A program made the position numbers and the translations under genes. A model generated the notes under the pieces. That model ran no database searches. It saw only the letters and a program-made list of their open reading frames with translations, and was not told the DNA's origin. A stretch of DNA of 64,000 bases from Bacteroidaceae bacterium (lineage in GTDB: Bacteria > Bacteroidota > Bacteroidia > Bacteroidales > Bacteroidaceae). Location of the stretch: contig JAILQO010000057.1 in the NCBI GenBank assembly GCA_024698925.1, positions 1 through 64,000 on the forward strand, written 5' to 3'. Below, piece by piece: positions 17,119-25,540 of the stretch (the first letter of the stretch is position 1; each line of letters opens with the position of its first letter).

Positions 17119-17162
17119 CTTATGTAGGCAAGCTCTGTACATAGAATATCCCTAAGGGAAGG

Positions 17163-17197
17163 CAAAAAAGAAAGAGACTGCGGTGCAGTCTCTTTCT
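17163..17197 (-). terminator. intrinsic terminator of the acyl-CoA synthetase gene
   Basis: Minus strand: AGAAAGAGACTGC, loop ACC, GCAGTCTCTTTCT, followed by TTTTT. A 13-bp perfect stem just downstream of the stop at 17248. Confidence 0.9.
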
Positions 17198-17198
17198 A

Positions 17199-17244
17199 AA
17201 TGGACAATTGACAATGGACAATTGACAATGGACAATTGACAATT
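17199..17244. repeat. GGACAATTGACAAT tandem repeat
   Basis: Three and a half copies of a 14-bp unit (ATGGACAATTGACA) between the terminator and the synthetase stop codon. A relative of the GTCCATT family. Confidence 0.75.
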
Positions 17245-17247
17245 GGA

Positions 17248-18981
17248 TTAAATCACCTCGATGCCTTGTTCGGCGCAGAGCTTCAAGCTGAGCTCTTTCA
17301 GCTTGAACTTCTGGATCTTGCCGGAGCCGGTGAGGGGGAATTCGTTGACGAAGAAGACGTACTTGGGGATCTTGTAACGGGCAATCTTGCCTTTGCAGAA
17401 GTCGCGGACATCTTCGGGTTCCATCTTCGCACCCTCGTAGAGGATGATGAAAGCGCCGACTTCCTCGCCATACTTCTTGGACGGAACGGCGGCAACCTGT
17501 ACGTCCTTGATGCCAGGCATGTGGTAGAGGAACTCCTCAATCTCTCGTGGATAGATGTTCTCACCACCACGGATAATCATATCTTTGATACGTCCTGTAA
17601 TCTTATAGAAACCGTCCTCGTTCATCACACCCAGGTCGCCGCTATGCAGGAAACCGTTCTTGTCGATGACCTCGGCGGTAGCCTCGGGGTTCTTGTAGTA
17701 GCCCTTCATGACGTTGAAGCCGCGACAGCACATCTCGCCCTGTACACCTACGGGACATTCCTCGCCCGTCTCGGGATCCAACACCTTCACCTCTACGAAG
17801 GGGAAGTCGCGACCCACCGTCGTGCAACGCTGTTCGAATGTGTCGTTGAGACACGTCTGCGTCATACCCGGCGAACTCTCGGTGAGACCATAGACGCTGG
17901 TGATTGTCATGAACATCTTCTCGCTGACCTGCTTCATCAGTTCCACGGGACAGAGCGAACCTGCCATGATACCTGTGCGAAGGCAGGACATGTCGAACAT
18001 CGAGAACATCGGGTGGTTCAGCTCCGCAATGAACATCGTGGGGACGCCATAAACTGCTGTGCAGCGTTCCTTGTGGATGGAGGCCAGTACCACGAGCGGG
18101 TCGAACTTCTCCACCATCACTTCCGTACAGCCGTGAGTGAGGCAGTTCATCGTGGCCAGCACGACGCCGAAGCAATGGAAGAGCGGTACGCAGACGCACA
18201 ACTTGTCGTCCTGCGTGAAGCCCATGTTCTCGCCTGTGAAATAGCCATCGTTGGCGATATTGTAGTGCGTCAGCATCACGCCCTTGGGGAAGCCTGTGGT
18301 GCCACTGGTATATTGCATGTTGCAGACATCGTGGCACGTGACGTTCTTCTTCATCTCGTCCAGCACCTCGTCATCGATGTTCTGGCCCAAAAGCAGCAAC
18401 TCGGCGGTATTGAACATACCGCGATGCTTCTCCATGCCGATGTACACGACGTTCTTCATGAAGGGGAAGCGCTTGCTGTTGAGGTGCCCGCGTTCGCATT
18501 CGCGCAGTTCGGGCAGCATCGTGTAGGTCATGTCCACGTAGTCGCACTCCCAGGTGCCATCGGTGATGCAGAGTGTGTGCATATCAGAGTTCTCGCAGAG
18601 GTACTCGAGCTCGTTCTGCTTGTAGTTGGTGTTCACCGTTACCAGCACGGCACCGATCTTGGCGGTGGCGTAGAGGAACGTGAGCCAGTCGGGCACGTTG
18701 GTAGCCCAGATACCGACATTGCTTCCTTTCTTCACGCCGATGCTGATCAGTCCCTTGGCGAGGTTGTCCACGCGCTCGTTGAACTGCTTCCACGTGAAGC
18801 GCAGGTCGCGGTCGCTATATACAATATATTCTTTATCGGGCGTAGTCTCGGCCCAATATTCAAGCCACTGGCCCAAAGTCCGCTCGGAAAGGGTGTAGCC
18901 AGTAGATCCCGTCTCGGCGGGATATGTTCTGTCAGGCAGTGGTCTGCCTGCCATATCTAATTTCACGTTGGTTGCTTCCAT
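17248..18981 (-). CDS. AMP-binding acyl-CoA synthetase
   Basis: 577 residues of the ANL adenylate-forming superfamily, forming acyl-CoA from a carboxylic acid, ATP and CoA. Visible core motifs: [13 protein letters not shown] (P-loop, residue ~220), [11 protein letters not shown], a GFLHSGDLG segment, [25 protein letters not shown] hinge, and the catalytic lysine context [12 protein letters not shown] near the C-terminus. The length and the [14 protein letters not shown] region fit medium- or long-chain fatty-acid-CoA ligases, but the substrate cannot be fixed. It is preceded by an XRE-cupin regulator gene on the same strand with a 53-bp gap, a pairing that suggests the regulator controls it. 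A strong terminator follows. Confidence 0.9.
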   Translation of the reverse strand: MEATNVKLDMAGRPLPDRTYPAETGSTGYTLSERTLGQWLEYWAETTPDKEYIVYSDRDLRFTWKQFNERVDNLAKGLISIGVKKGSNVGIWATNVPDWLTFLYATAKIGAVLVTVNTNYKQNELEYLCENSDMHTLCITDGTWECDYVDMTYTMLPELRECERGHLNSKRFPFMKNVVYIGMEKHRGMFNTAELLLLGQNIDDEVLDEMKKNVTCHDVCNMQYTSGTTGFPKGVMLTHYNIANDGYFTGENMGFTQDDKLCVCVPLFHCFGVVLATMNCLTHGCTEVMVEKFDPLVVLASIHKERCTAVYGVPTMFIAELNHPMFSMFDMSCLRTGIMAGSLCPVELMKQVSEKMFMTITSVYGLTESSPGMTQTCLNDTFEQRCTTVGRDFPFVEVKVLDPETGEECPVGVQGEMCCRGFNVMKGYYKNPEATAEVIDKNGFLHSGDLGVMNEDGFYKITGRIKDMIIRGGENIYPREIEEFLYHMPGIKDVQVAAVPSKKYGEEVGAFIILYEGAKMEPEDVRDFCKGKIARYKIPKYVFFVNEFPLTGSGKIQKFKLKELSLKLCAEQGIEVI

Positions 18982-19034
18982 TGTCGGTCGATTTCGTTAT
19001 ATCGTTATTCCGTAAATCCGTTTATAACGAAAGG

Positions 19035-19619
19035 TTAGAATGGAATATACACGACGGCGAGGATTTTGGCAGCTTTGCCGGAAGCGCCGTGAACGTGATG
19101 TTTCACGATGGAATCGTAGAAAATGCTGTCTCCTTCGTGTAGGGTATAGGTCTCCTTACCATAGGCAATCTCCACCTCGCCGCTCATCACGTAGATGAAC
19201 TCCTCACCTTCGTGGGCTGAGAGCTGAAAATCCTTGATTTCATCGGGCTTTATCTCGATAATGAAGGGCTCCATGTGGCGACCTGCCTTCTGCTTGGCCA
19301 GCGAGTGGTAGATCATGTTCTGGCGTGCCTCCACGGCATCGTTGGAGAAGCTGATGCTGGCATCGCGTTCGCGATCCTCAGCGCGGCATACCACGGGTCC
19401 CAGGGCATCGTTGTCATCCAGGAAAGTACCCAGTCGCACACCCAGAGCGCGTGCTACCTTGATCAGCGGACCCAGGGAGGGGAGGTGCTGATCATTCTCG
19501 ATGGAATGGATTTGTTCTACCGACAGACCGCTACGTTCGGCGATCTCCTCGACAGAGAGATTCTTGGATTCTCTGAGGCCTTTGATTTTGGAACCTACGA
19601 TGGTTTGATGCTGTGTCAT
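19035..19619 (-). CDS. XRE-family HTH regulator with C-terminal cupin
   Basis: 194 residues from the ATG at 19619; the frame runs upstream to a TTG at 19700, which is not preferred. Residues ~10-65 are an XRE helix-turn-helix (GLRESKNLSVEEIAERSGLS, QIHSIENDQHLPSLGPLIKVARALGV). Residues ~115-190 are a cupin_2 fold (AHEGEEFIYVMSGEVEIAYG, YTLHEGDSIFYDSIVKHHV) with the HxxE..H pattern that may bind a metal or small ligand. This architecture is common in regulators of nearby metabolic genes, so control of the acyl-CoA synthetase immediately downstream is inferred. Confidence 0.88.
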   Translation of the reverse strand: MTQHQTIVGSKIKGLRESKNLSVEEIAERSGLSVEQIHSIENDQHLPSLGPLIKVARALGVRLGTFLDDNDALGPVVCRAEDRERDASISFSNDAVEARQNMIYHSLAKQKAGRHMEPFIIEIKPDEIKDFQLSAHEGEEFIYVMSGEVEIAYGKETYTLHEGDSIFYDSIVKHHVHGASGKAAKILAVVYIPF

Positions 19620-19736
19620 AAGACTGAAGATGAATAAATAAAATATGTTTGCGTACGAAAATTCGGGCGCAAAGGTACGAACTAATCGCGAATCAGCCAA
19701 ATAAATTGGTGATAAATCACCAGATGGCCCTAACGA

Positions 19737-20066
19737 TTACTTTTCGACGTGGTTGTGATGATGGTGGTGATGATGCTCGTGATCCGATGAGGGGCGGCGA
19801 ATGATGTGTACGCGGTGCTCCTTCGTCGTGCGGCGGTAACCCATGTACTCCAGCGTGCGAATGGCGAAGAGACGGACCAGCAGCCACAGGCCGTAGAAGA
19901 TAACAGTCAGACCGACGATGCCGATGATGAGATAATGAAGTTCAAAGGGATTGGCTCCTTTCTTGATGTAGAGAATAATGCATGCGGCTGCCATCAGCAC
20001 GAAGCTAAAAATCAGCCAGAAGATCTCCTTGCGGAGACGCGGGGTGGGAATGTAAATGTAAGGCAT
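19737..20066 (-). CDS. small two-TM protein with histidine-rich tail
   Basis: 109 residues with two transmembrane helices (EIFWLIFSFVLMAAACIILYI and LHYLIIGIVGLTVIFYGLWLLV) and a cytoplasmic-type basic stretch, ending in DHEHHHHHHHNHVEK. The nine-histidine tail could bind Ni, Zn or Co. I do not recognise the family. It lies 117 bp upstream of the XRE-cupin gene and downstream of obgE, same strand. The spacer to obgE is a long simple-repeat array. Confidence 0.65.
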   Translation of the reverse strand: MPYIYIPTPRLRKEIFWLIFSFVLMAAACIILYIKKGANPFELHYLIIGIVGLTVIFYGLWLLVRLFAIRTLEYMGYRRTTKEHRVHIIRRPSSDHEHHHHHHHNHVEK

Positions 20067-20089
20067 AGTGTGAAGTTAATGGAAAATTG

Positions 20090-20210
20090 ACAATGGAAAA
20101 TGGAGAATGATGAGTGAAAAATGAAAGAGTGAAAAATGAAAGAGTGAAAAGTGAAGAGTGAAAAGTGAAGAGTGAAAAGTGAAGAGTGAAAAGTGAAAGA
20201 GTGAAAAATG
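20090..20210. repeat. AGTGAAAAGTGAAG tandem array
   Basis: About 110 bp of degenerate 14-bp units (AGAGTGAAAAGTGA and AAAATGAAAGAGTG) fill nearly the whole spacer between obgE and the His-tail membrane protein gene. Confidence 0.85.
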
Positions 20211-20214
20211 GGGG

Positions 20215-21366
20215 TTAGAGGTCTACGATTTCGAGGTCGTCGAGGTCCTCAAAGTCCTCTAAGTCGTCTAGGTCTTCTAGTGCGTCCAGTTCCTCTATGG
20301 GCTCAATGTCCTCCAGCTCTTCCAGCTCCTCCAACTGCTTGTCGCGATGGGCGACGGCATGGGCAGCGAGGCGTTCGGCGGTGTCAAGGTGTTGCCAGAG
20401 GAGATCTTTGAGTTGTGCGGTATTGAAGCCGGTGACGGCGGAGATGAACAGGTGGGGAAGGTCGGTGGGAAGGTCGGCTTCCAGCATCTCCATCAACTCG
20501 TCGTCGAGTAGATCAGCTTTAGTAATCGCCAGCACGCGCTGCTTATGGAGCAACTCGGGGTTATAGGTGGTGAGTTCGTTTAGCAACACCTCGTAGTCGT
20601 GACGAATATCCTCGGTATCACCGGGAATCATGAACAGCAGCAGGGCGTTGCGCTCGATGTGGCGCAGGAAGCGGAGACCGAGGCCCTTGCCCTCGCTGGC
20701 GCCCTCGATAATACCTGGAATGTCGGCGATGACGAAGGAACGGTTGTCGTGATAGCTTACCACGCCAACGGATGGCTCCAGCGTGGTGAAAGGGTAGCCT
20801 GCAATTTTGGGATGGGCGGAACTGATGGCGTTCACCAACGTGCTCTTGCCTGCATTTGGGAACCCCACGAGGCCCACGTCTGCCAGCATCTTCAGCTCCA
20901 GGATGATGGTCAGCTCCTGTGCAGGTTCTCCGGGTTGTGCGTAGCGAGGTGCCTGATTCGTGGCAGTCGTAAAGTGCTTGTTGCCCAAACCGCCGCGTCC
21001 ACCCTTCAGAAGCTGTACCACCTGACCGTCCTCCGTGACATCACAGAGGAAACGTCCCGTCTCGGCATCGTAGATAACCGTTCCGCAGGGCACATCGATG
21101 TAGCGATCCTCGCCGTCGGCCCCGTGTGAACCGCTCTTGCCGCCGTTGCCGCCGTTGCTGGCAAAGATATGACGGTCGAAGCGCAGGTGCAGCAACGTCC
21201 AGTAGTTGCGATTCCCGCGCAGGTAGATGTGTCCGCCGCGTCCACCGTCGCCGCCGTCCGGTCCGCCATTGGGGACATATTTGGCGCGATGCATGTGCAT
21301 GGAACCGCGGCCGCCCTTACCCGAGCGGCAGATAATCTTGACGTAATCTATGAAGTTTGTTTCCAT
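20215..21366 (-). CDS. obgE: GTPase Obg
   Basis: 383 residues. The Gly-rich Obg fold (1-~158, '[28 protein letters not shown]') is followed by the G domain: G1 GFPNAGKST (~166-174), G3 DIPGI, G4 TKAD, and the SAVTGF G5 region. Obg is a ribosome-associated GTPase needed for 50S maturation and stress control. In place of the OCT domain the last ~45 residues form an acidic tail of (D/E)(D/E)L units ([26 protein letters not shown]), coded by a degenerate 9-bp repeat at 20221-20340. The start overlaps the end of nnr by 19 bp, so the two are translationally coupled. Confidence 0.95.
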   Translation of the reverse strand: METNFIDYVKIICRSGKGGRGSMHMHRAKYVPNGGPDGGDGGRGGHIYLRGNRNYWTLLHLRFDRHIFASNGGNGGKSGSHGADGEDRYIDVPCGTVIYDAETGRFLCDVTEDGQVVQLLKGGRGGLGNKHFTTATNQAPRYAQPGEPAQELTIILELKMLADVGLVGFPNAGKSTLVNAISSAHPKIAGYPFTTLEPSVGVVSYHDNRSFVIADIPGIIEGASEGKGLGLRFLRHIERNALLLFMIPGDTEDIRHDYEVLLNELTTYNPELLHKQRVLAITKADLLDDELMEMLEADLPTDLPHLFISAVTGFNTAQLKDLLWQHLDTAERLAAHAVAHRDKQLEELEELEDIEPIEELDALEDLDDLEDFEDLDDLEIVDL

Positions 21367-22874
21367 TTGGTCTGCTTTATTGCCTGGGGCAGATAATCAA
21401 TGAGGTCGCTGGCGATGAGGCTTTCTTCGCCCAGTTCCGCAGCCGCAAGGTCGCCGGCGAGGCCATGAAGCCAAGTGCCGAGCTGTGCGGCTTCGGCGGG
21501 GAGATAGCCTTGAGCCAGAAGGCCGGCGATGATGCCTGTGAGGACATCGCCGCTGCCTGCTGTCGCCATTCCCGGGTTGCCGGTGGGGTTGAAGAGGACG
21601 TCGCCTGTGGGTGTGCAGATTTGCGTATAATGGCCCTTCAGAACCACAAACACGCCGCGTGCCTCGGCGAAATGGCGGACACGGTTCAGGCGGTCGAAAC
21701 TGTTGGCGGAGTGTCCCACAAGCCGATCCATCTCGGCGGGGTGGGGGGTGAGGATGCTCTCGGCAGGCAACTCATTTAGCCAGTCTGGGTATTCCGCGAG
21801 GATATTGAGGGCGTCGGCATCGAGCACCATCGGACAAGCCTGCTGCTGGAGATAGGTATGAAGCGCCGCTGCTGTGTGACGGCTGGTGCCGAGTCCCGGA
21901 CCGATAGCCATTGACTGATAGGGTGTGGCGTCGAGCGCCGTGGTGATGATGTCATTGTCGATATCCAACTGCGTCAGTGTCTCGGGAACCGCTACCTGCA
22001 TGATGTTCAGGCAGGAAGACGGCAACTGTTGTGTGACTTTGCCGGCTCCAGCGCGCAGGGCAGCGCGTGCGCAAAGGATGGCAGCACCCATCATCCCCCG
22101 CTGTCCGGTGACCATCAGCGCGTTCCCCATCGTTCCCTTATGCGCAAAGCGAGGACGGGGGCGTAACATCGCCCGCATCTCCGCTTCCTCTGTGAGCCAG
22201 AATGGTGTCTTGATGGCATCCAACCCTTCACGGCTCAGACCGATGTCTAAAAGCTTGAAGTCGCCTACGTAGCGCTGGTTCTCTGCAAACAGAAATGCCA
22301 TCTTCGGGAGTTGTATGGAGAGGGTCGCGCTCGCGCGTATGATAGAAGAGGTGTCGTTGAAGGTGTTATCCTCACACATCAGTCCCGAGGGCACATCGAT
22401 ACTCACGACGGTACCAGGGCTCTGGTTGATGCGCTTTGTGACGTTGGCAAAGCCACCGCTGAGGGGTTTGCTCAGGCCTGTGCCGAAAAGGGCGTCGATG
22501 ATAAAGTCTTCCGGGTGCAGTTCCGGAAACACCAGTTCGGAGGTGACCTCTACAAGCGTGGCTGCATCCGTTGCCAGCAGGCGATCGCGGTTGGTGGCGC
22601 AGTCCTCGTTCAGCTTCCCCGTGACATTGAACAGGTAGGCTGTAACGACACGTCCGGCCTCTGCCAGCAGACGTGCTACGGCAAGACCGTCGCCGCCATT
22701 GCCTCCAGGTCCTGCAAAGATGAAGATTCGCTGATCGTCGGTCAGCCAATGGGCCAGAAGTTCGTCCGTCAGGGCGCGTGCAGCACGCTCCATCAAATCG
22801 ATGGACGCTATGGGCTCGTGCTCGATGGTGTAGAGGTCCAATTCTCGGAATTTGCCGCCGGTGAGAATCTTCAT
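21348..22874 (-). CDS. nnr: bifunctional NAD(P)H-hydrate epimerase/dehydratase
   Basis: 508 residues. The N-terminal ~215 residues are the YjeF-N epimerase ([16 protein letters not shown], '[16 protein letters not shown]'); residues ~230-500 are the ADP-dependent dehydratase ([10 protein letters not shown], '[13 protein letters not shown]', '[13 protein letters not shown]', and the nucleotide-binding [20 protein letters not shown]). The fused enzyme repairs hydrated NADH and NADPH in the cytoplasm. Full length for the family. It overlaps obgE by 19 bp at its 3' end and starts divergently from hpt. Confidence 0.95.
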   Translation of the reverse strand: MKILTGGKFRELDLYTIEHEPIASIDLMERAARALTDELLAHWLTDDQRIFIFAGPGGNGGDGLAVARLLAEAGRVVTAYLFNVTGKLNEDCATNRDRLLATDAATLVEVTSELVFPELHPEDFIIDALFGTGLSKPLSGGFANVTKRINQSPGTVVSIDVPSGLMCEDNTFNDTSSIIRASATLSIQLPKMAFLFAENQRYVGDFKLLDIGLSREGLDAIKTPFWLTEEAEMRAMLRPRPRFAHKGTMGNALMVTGQRGMMGAAILCARAALRAGAGKVTQQLPSSCLNIMQVAVPETLTQLDIDNDIITTALDATPYQSMAIGPGLGTSRHTAAALHTYLQQQACPMVLDADALNILAEYPDWLNELPAESILTPHPAEMDRLVGHSANSFDRLNRVRHFAEARGVFVVLKGHYTQICTPTGDVLFNPTGNPGMATAGSGDVLTGIIAGLLAQGYLPAEAAQLGTWLHGLAGDLAAAELGEESLIASDLIDYLPQAIKQTKWKQTS

Positions 22875-22899
22875 TGGTAATTTTTTTATAATTTCGGTG

Positions 22900-22930
22900 C
22901 AAATTTACGTCAAAGGCTGCGAAAAACAAA
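22900..22930 (-). promoter_or_regulatory. promoter of nnr-obgE
   Basis: Minus strand: TTTG (22930-22927), 19-bp spacer, TAAATTTG (22907-22900), matching the Bacteroidales -33/-7 consensus, 26 bp before the nnr start. On the plus strand a TAATTTTG at 22941-22948 could serve hpt, but no good -33 was found for it. Confidence 0.6.
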
Positions 22931-22989
22931 ATAATTTGTCTAATTTTGCGGCGCAAAGGCATCAATAAGCCTCAAAAAGACATTTGTAC

Positions 22990-23529
22990 ATGGAGAAATT
23001 GCAAGTCAAAGACAAGTCTTTCGCCGTCAGTATCCCCGAGGCGAAAATTCTGGAGCAGGTTCGTCGCGTGGCTGCTGAAATTACGCGCGATATGGAGGGC
23101 AAAGACCCTTTGTTCCTCCCCGTACTGAACGGCGCGTTCATGTTCGCTGCCGATTTGTTGCGCGAAGTAACGATCCCCTGTGAAATCAGTTTCATCAAGC
23201 TCGCCAGCTATGCCGGCACCCATTCCACTGGAGCAATCCGCGAGGTCATCGGCCTAGCCAAGGACATTACAGGACGTCACGTGGTGATCGTTGAAGACAT
23301 CATCGATTCCGGTCTGACGATGGCTCACATGATAGAGACGCTGGAGAAACACAACCCCGCCAGCATCTCCGTCTGTGCCCTGCTCGTCAAACCCGATGCC
23401 CTGAAGGTGGAGGTCCCCATTCACTACCGTTGCATGGACATTCCTAACGATTTCATCGTGGGTTACGGACTGGACTATGATGGTTTCGGCCGCAACACGA
23501 GGGATATATACACGTTGTGTAAAGAATGA
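22990..23529 (+). CDS. hpt: hypoxanthine phosphoribosyltransferase
   Basis: 179 residues from the ATG at 22990; a TTG two codons earlier is not needed. The PRPP-binding motif HVVIVEDIIDSGLTM (~103-117) is intact, and the PPi loop appears as KLASYAGTHSTG. It converts hypoxanthine and guanine to IMP and GMP with PRPP in purine salvage. The C-terminal 'DIPNDFIVGYGLDYDGFGRN' is typical of HPRT. It is followed by a ~100-bp repeat spacer and then adk, probably in one transcript; both are purine-nucleotide enzymes. Confidence 0.95.
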   Translation: MEKLQVKDKSFAVSIPEAKILEQVRRVAAEITRDMEGKDPLFLPVLNGAFMFAADLLREVTIPCEISFIKLASYAGTHSTGAIREVIGLAKDITGRHVVIVEDIIDSGLTMAHMIETLEKHNPASISVCALLVKPDALKVEVPIHYRCMDIPNDFIVGYGLDYDGFGRNTRDIYTLCKE

Positions 23530-23632
23530 TGAATGACGAATGATGGATGACGAATGATGAGTGATGAATGACGAATGACGAATGATGAATGACGAATGAT
23601 GAATGACGAATGAAGAGTGAAAAGTGAAAAAT
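23527..23632. repeat. GAATGATGAATGAC tandem array
   Basis: Immediately after the hpt stop, ~100 bp of imperfect 14/15-bp units (GATGAATGACGAAT). The same kind of array as at 20.1 kb in its placement directly behind a housekeeping gene. Confidence 0.85.
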
Positions 23633-23714
23633 AAGAGTTTCTTTAAGCACTTAAATTCAATTGTAAAATAGCAAATCGTATAATCGTAAAATTGTAAAAT
23701 CGTAAAATAATAAT

Positions 23715-24296
23715 ATGAAGAACATTATCATCTTTGGTGCCCCGGGCTCCGGCAAAGGCACATACAGCGAAGAAATCGTGCAGCGTTACGGCATGGGACA
23801 TATCTCCACCGGCGACGTGCTGCGCGCAGAGATTAAGAACGGCACAGAATTGGGCAAGATTGCCCAAGGCTATATCGACAACGGACAACTCATCCCTGAC
23901 GAGTTGATGATTGATATTCTGGCAAAGAAATATGATAGCATCGCCGTGGACGGCAAGGGTGTAATCTTTGACGGTTTCCCCCGCACCATCGCACAGGCAG
24001 AGGCCTTGAAGCAGATGTTGGCACAGCGCGGTCATGAGATGGGTATGATGATTGAGCTCATCGTTGGCGAGGATGTGCTGATGGCACGCTTGTTGCGTCG
24101 TGCTCAGCTGGAAGGACGCGCCGACGACAACGAAGAGACCATTCGCAAGCGCTTCGCCGTCTATCACAGCCAGACAGAACCTCTTTCCAAGTGGTTCGCT
24201 GCTGAAGGCATTCGCCACACCTTTGACTGGAGCATCTGCAAGACCAAGGAAGGTATGCTGGAAGCCATCTTTGCTGAAATCGAGAAAGAAAACTAA
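23715..24296 (+). CDS. adk: adenylate kinase
   Basis: 193 residues. Walker A GAPGSGKGT (residues 8-16), the NMP-binding region ('HISTGDVLRAEI'), DGFPRT (~90) and the LID stretch 'RRAQLEGRADDNEETIRKRF'. It is a short adenylate kinase lacking the extended Zn-type LID, as usual in Bacteroidetes. It interconverts AMP+ATP and 2 ADP in the cytoplasm. Six bases separate it from the DUF4831 gene, suggesting an operon. Confidence 0.95.
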   Translation: MKNIIIFGAPGSGKGTYSEEIVQRYGMGHISTGDVLRAEIKNGTELGKIAQGYIDNGQLIPDELMIDILAKKYDSIAVDGKGVIFDGFPRTIAQAEALKQMLAQRGHEMGMMIELIVGEDVLMARLLRRAQLEGRADDNEETIRKRFAVYHSQTEPLSKWFAAEGIRHTFDWSICKTKEGMLEAIFAEIEKEN

Positions 24297-24302
24297 ATAA
24301 CA

Positions 24303-25421
24303 ATGATTAGTTCTTTGTTCAAAAGGAATATATTCTCCTCCATGAAAGGGAGAGGCGTGGGGGCGGTCCTGTTATTGCTTGCATGTCCTCTCTATGCCCA
24401 GACTGAGTTGACTCCCTTCCGCCCTGGTGCTACGCTGGAAGGTGTCAACTACTTCTTGCCCAAGACCGTCTTTGAAATCGTGCTGACGGCTGACAAGGCC
24501 GTGACGACACCGGGTGAATTTGCAGCGTACTCCGACCGCTACCTGCGGCAGCCCCATGTGCCGAAGGAGGAATCTACGCTATGGACCCTCAAAGAGGTGG
24601 CGATGTACGCCTATGGCATCCCCGATTCCACGAAGGCCTACACCATCAACATCCGTTCCAAAAGCAATGCGCCCCTCGTGAGCCTTACCGATGATGGATT
24701 GTTGCTGGGTATCAATACACAAGTGGCTCCTGAGGCGCTGCCTACGTTGCCCAAGGGCACGCCGGCACCTGAGCCAGTGAATGGTCGCGACTTCATGACG
24801 CATGAGATCCTTAGCGCTGGTAGCACCGCCAAGATGGCGCAACTCACCGCCGAAGAAATCTATGATTTGCGTGATAGTCGCAACGCCCTCATCCGCGGAG
24901 AGGCAGACAATACGCCCAAGGACGGATCGCAGCTCAAACTGATGCTGGACAACCTCAGCGCTCAGACGGCGGCGCTCGAAGCCCTATTCAAGGGACAGAC
25001 GCTGACCAGCACCGAGGTGATGAGCTTTGACTATGAGCCCAATAGCCTCATTGACGAAGAGGGCACCCGCGAGATGCTCTGCCGCTTCTCACGCCGCCTC
25101 GGATTGGTAGATCCTGATGATCTCAGCGGAGAGCCTGTCTGGATTACTATCAAACCGTTAGGAACCCTGCCTGTAACCACAGAGGATGAAGCCGTCGCCA
25201 AGAAAAAAGCCAAAATAGAGCGGGGCGTTTATGTGAATCAGCCACAGCGCTGTCGTGTGACTATTACGATGGGGGCACAAACCCTCCTTTCCACCGAAGT
25301 ACCCATCGCTCAAATCGGCACTACTGAACTCCTCTCCGACCTTCTCTTTGACAAAAAGAAAACGACCCGCGTGACCATCCATCAGCACACGGGTAGCGTG
25401 AAGGATATTAGTGAGGAGTAG
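24303..25421 (+). CDS. DUF4831-like secreted protein
   Basis: 372 residues. 'ATLEGVNYFLPKTVFEIVLTADKAV', 'GEFAAYSDRYLRQPHV' and 'TLKEVAMYAYGIPDSTKAYTINI' match the Bacteroidales DUF4831 family as I remember it; function unknown. The most likely start is Met14 (24342), giving a compact signal MKGRGVGAVLLLLACPLYAQ. This can be read as a Sec signal (cleavage LYA-Q) or as a lipoprotein signal (LLAC). The bases coding this signal (24335-24385) belong to the CCTCC..GGGAG..GTGGGGG repeat family seen at 2.07 and 25.58 kb. A domain of ~110 residues repeats the start 'LTPFRPGAT' no further. Likely co-transcribed with adk. Confidence 0.7.
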   Translation: MISSLFKRNIFSSMKGRGVGAVLLLLACPLYAQTELTPFRPGATLEGVNYFLPKTVFEIVLTADKAVTTPGEFAAYSDRYLRQPHVPKEESTLWTLKEVAMYAYGIPDSTKAYTINIRSKSNAPLVSLTDDGLLLGINTQVAPEALPTLPKGTPAPEPVNGRDFMTHEILSAGSTAKMAQLTAEEIYDLRDSRNALIRGEADNTPKDGSQLKLMLDNLSAQTAALEALFKGQTLTSTEVMSFDYEPNSLIDEEGTREMLCRFSRRLGLVDPDDLSGEPVWITIKPLGTLPVTTEDEAVAKKKAKIERGVYVNQPQRCRVTITMGAQTLLSTEVPIAQIGTTELLSDLLFDKKKTTRVTIHQHTGSVKDISEE

Positions 25422-25438
25422 GAGAAGGGGTCTTCTAG

Positions 25439-25515
25439 CCCTCTTCTTACCCTCTTCTTACCCTCTTCTTACCCTCTTCTTGGCCTATTCTATGCCTATA
25501 CTACGCCTATACTAC
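25439..25515. repeat. seven-unit 11-bp tandem array
   Basis: Four CCCTCTTCTTA-like units followed by GCCTATTCTAT and two GCCTATACTAC units, exactly 11 bp each, between the DUF4831 gene and the multidomain secreted protein. The period equals one DNA helical turn. Confidence 0.85.
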
Positions 25516-25540
25516 ACAACCTTATAAACATTTAATAGCA

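Larger units (their letters stand above)
16249..17162. other. ~900-bp non-coding region between fimbrial locus and acyl-CoA synthetase
   Basis: No convincing gene. A 90-codon frame on the plus strand from 16214 has no recognisable features. The region contains an imperfect inverted repeat (16752-16779 with 16834-16862, sharing ACAACTAC.GA..TACGGAT) and a five-unit 21-bp palindromic array (17016-17118). The ~130 bp around 16330-16480 is GC-richer than its flanks and could hide a small RNA; this is only a guess. Confidence 0.5.

Noticed and set aside
17236..18960. 574-codon plus-strand frame opposite the acyl-CoA synthetase
   Set aside because: Histidine/valine-rich translation with no family resemblance; the minus strand carries clear ANL motifs. 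It is an antisense shadow caused by GC-rich third positions.
22984..22989. TTG start for hpt
   Set aside because: The ATG two codons downstream gives the usual family length.
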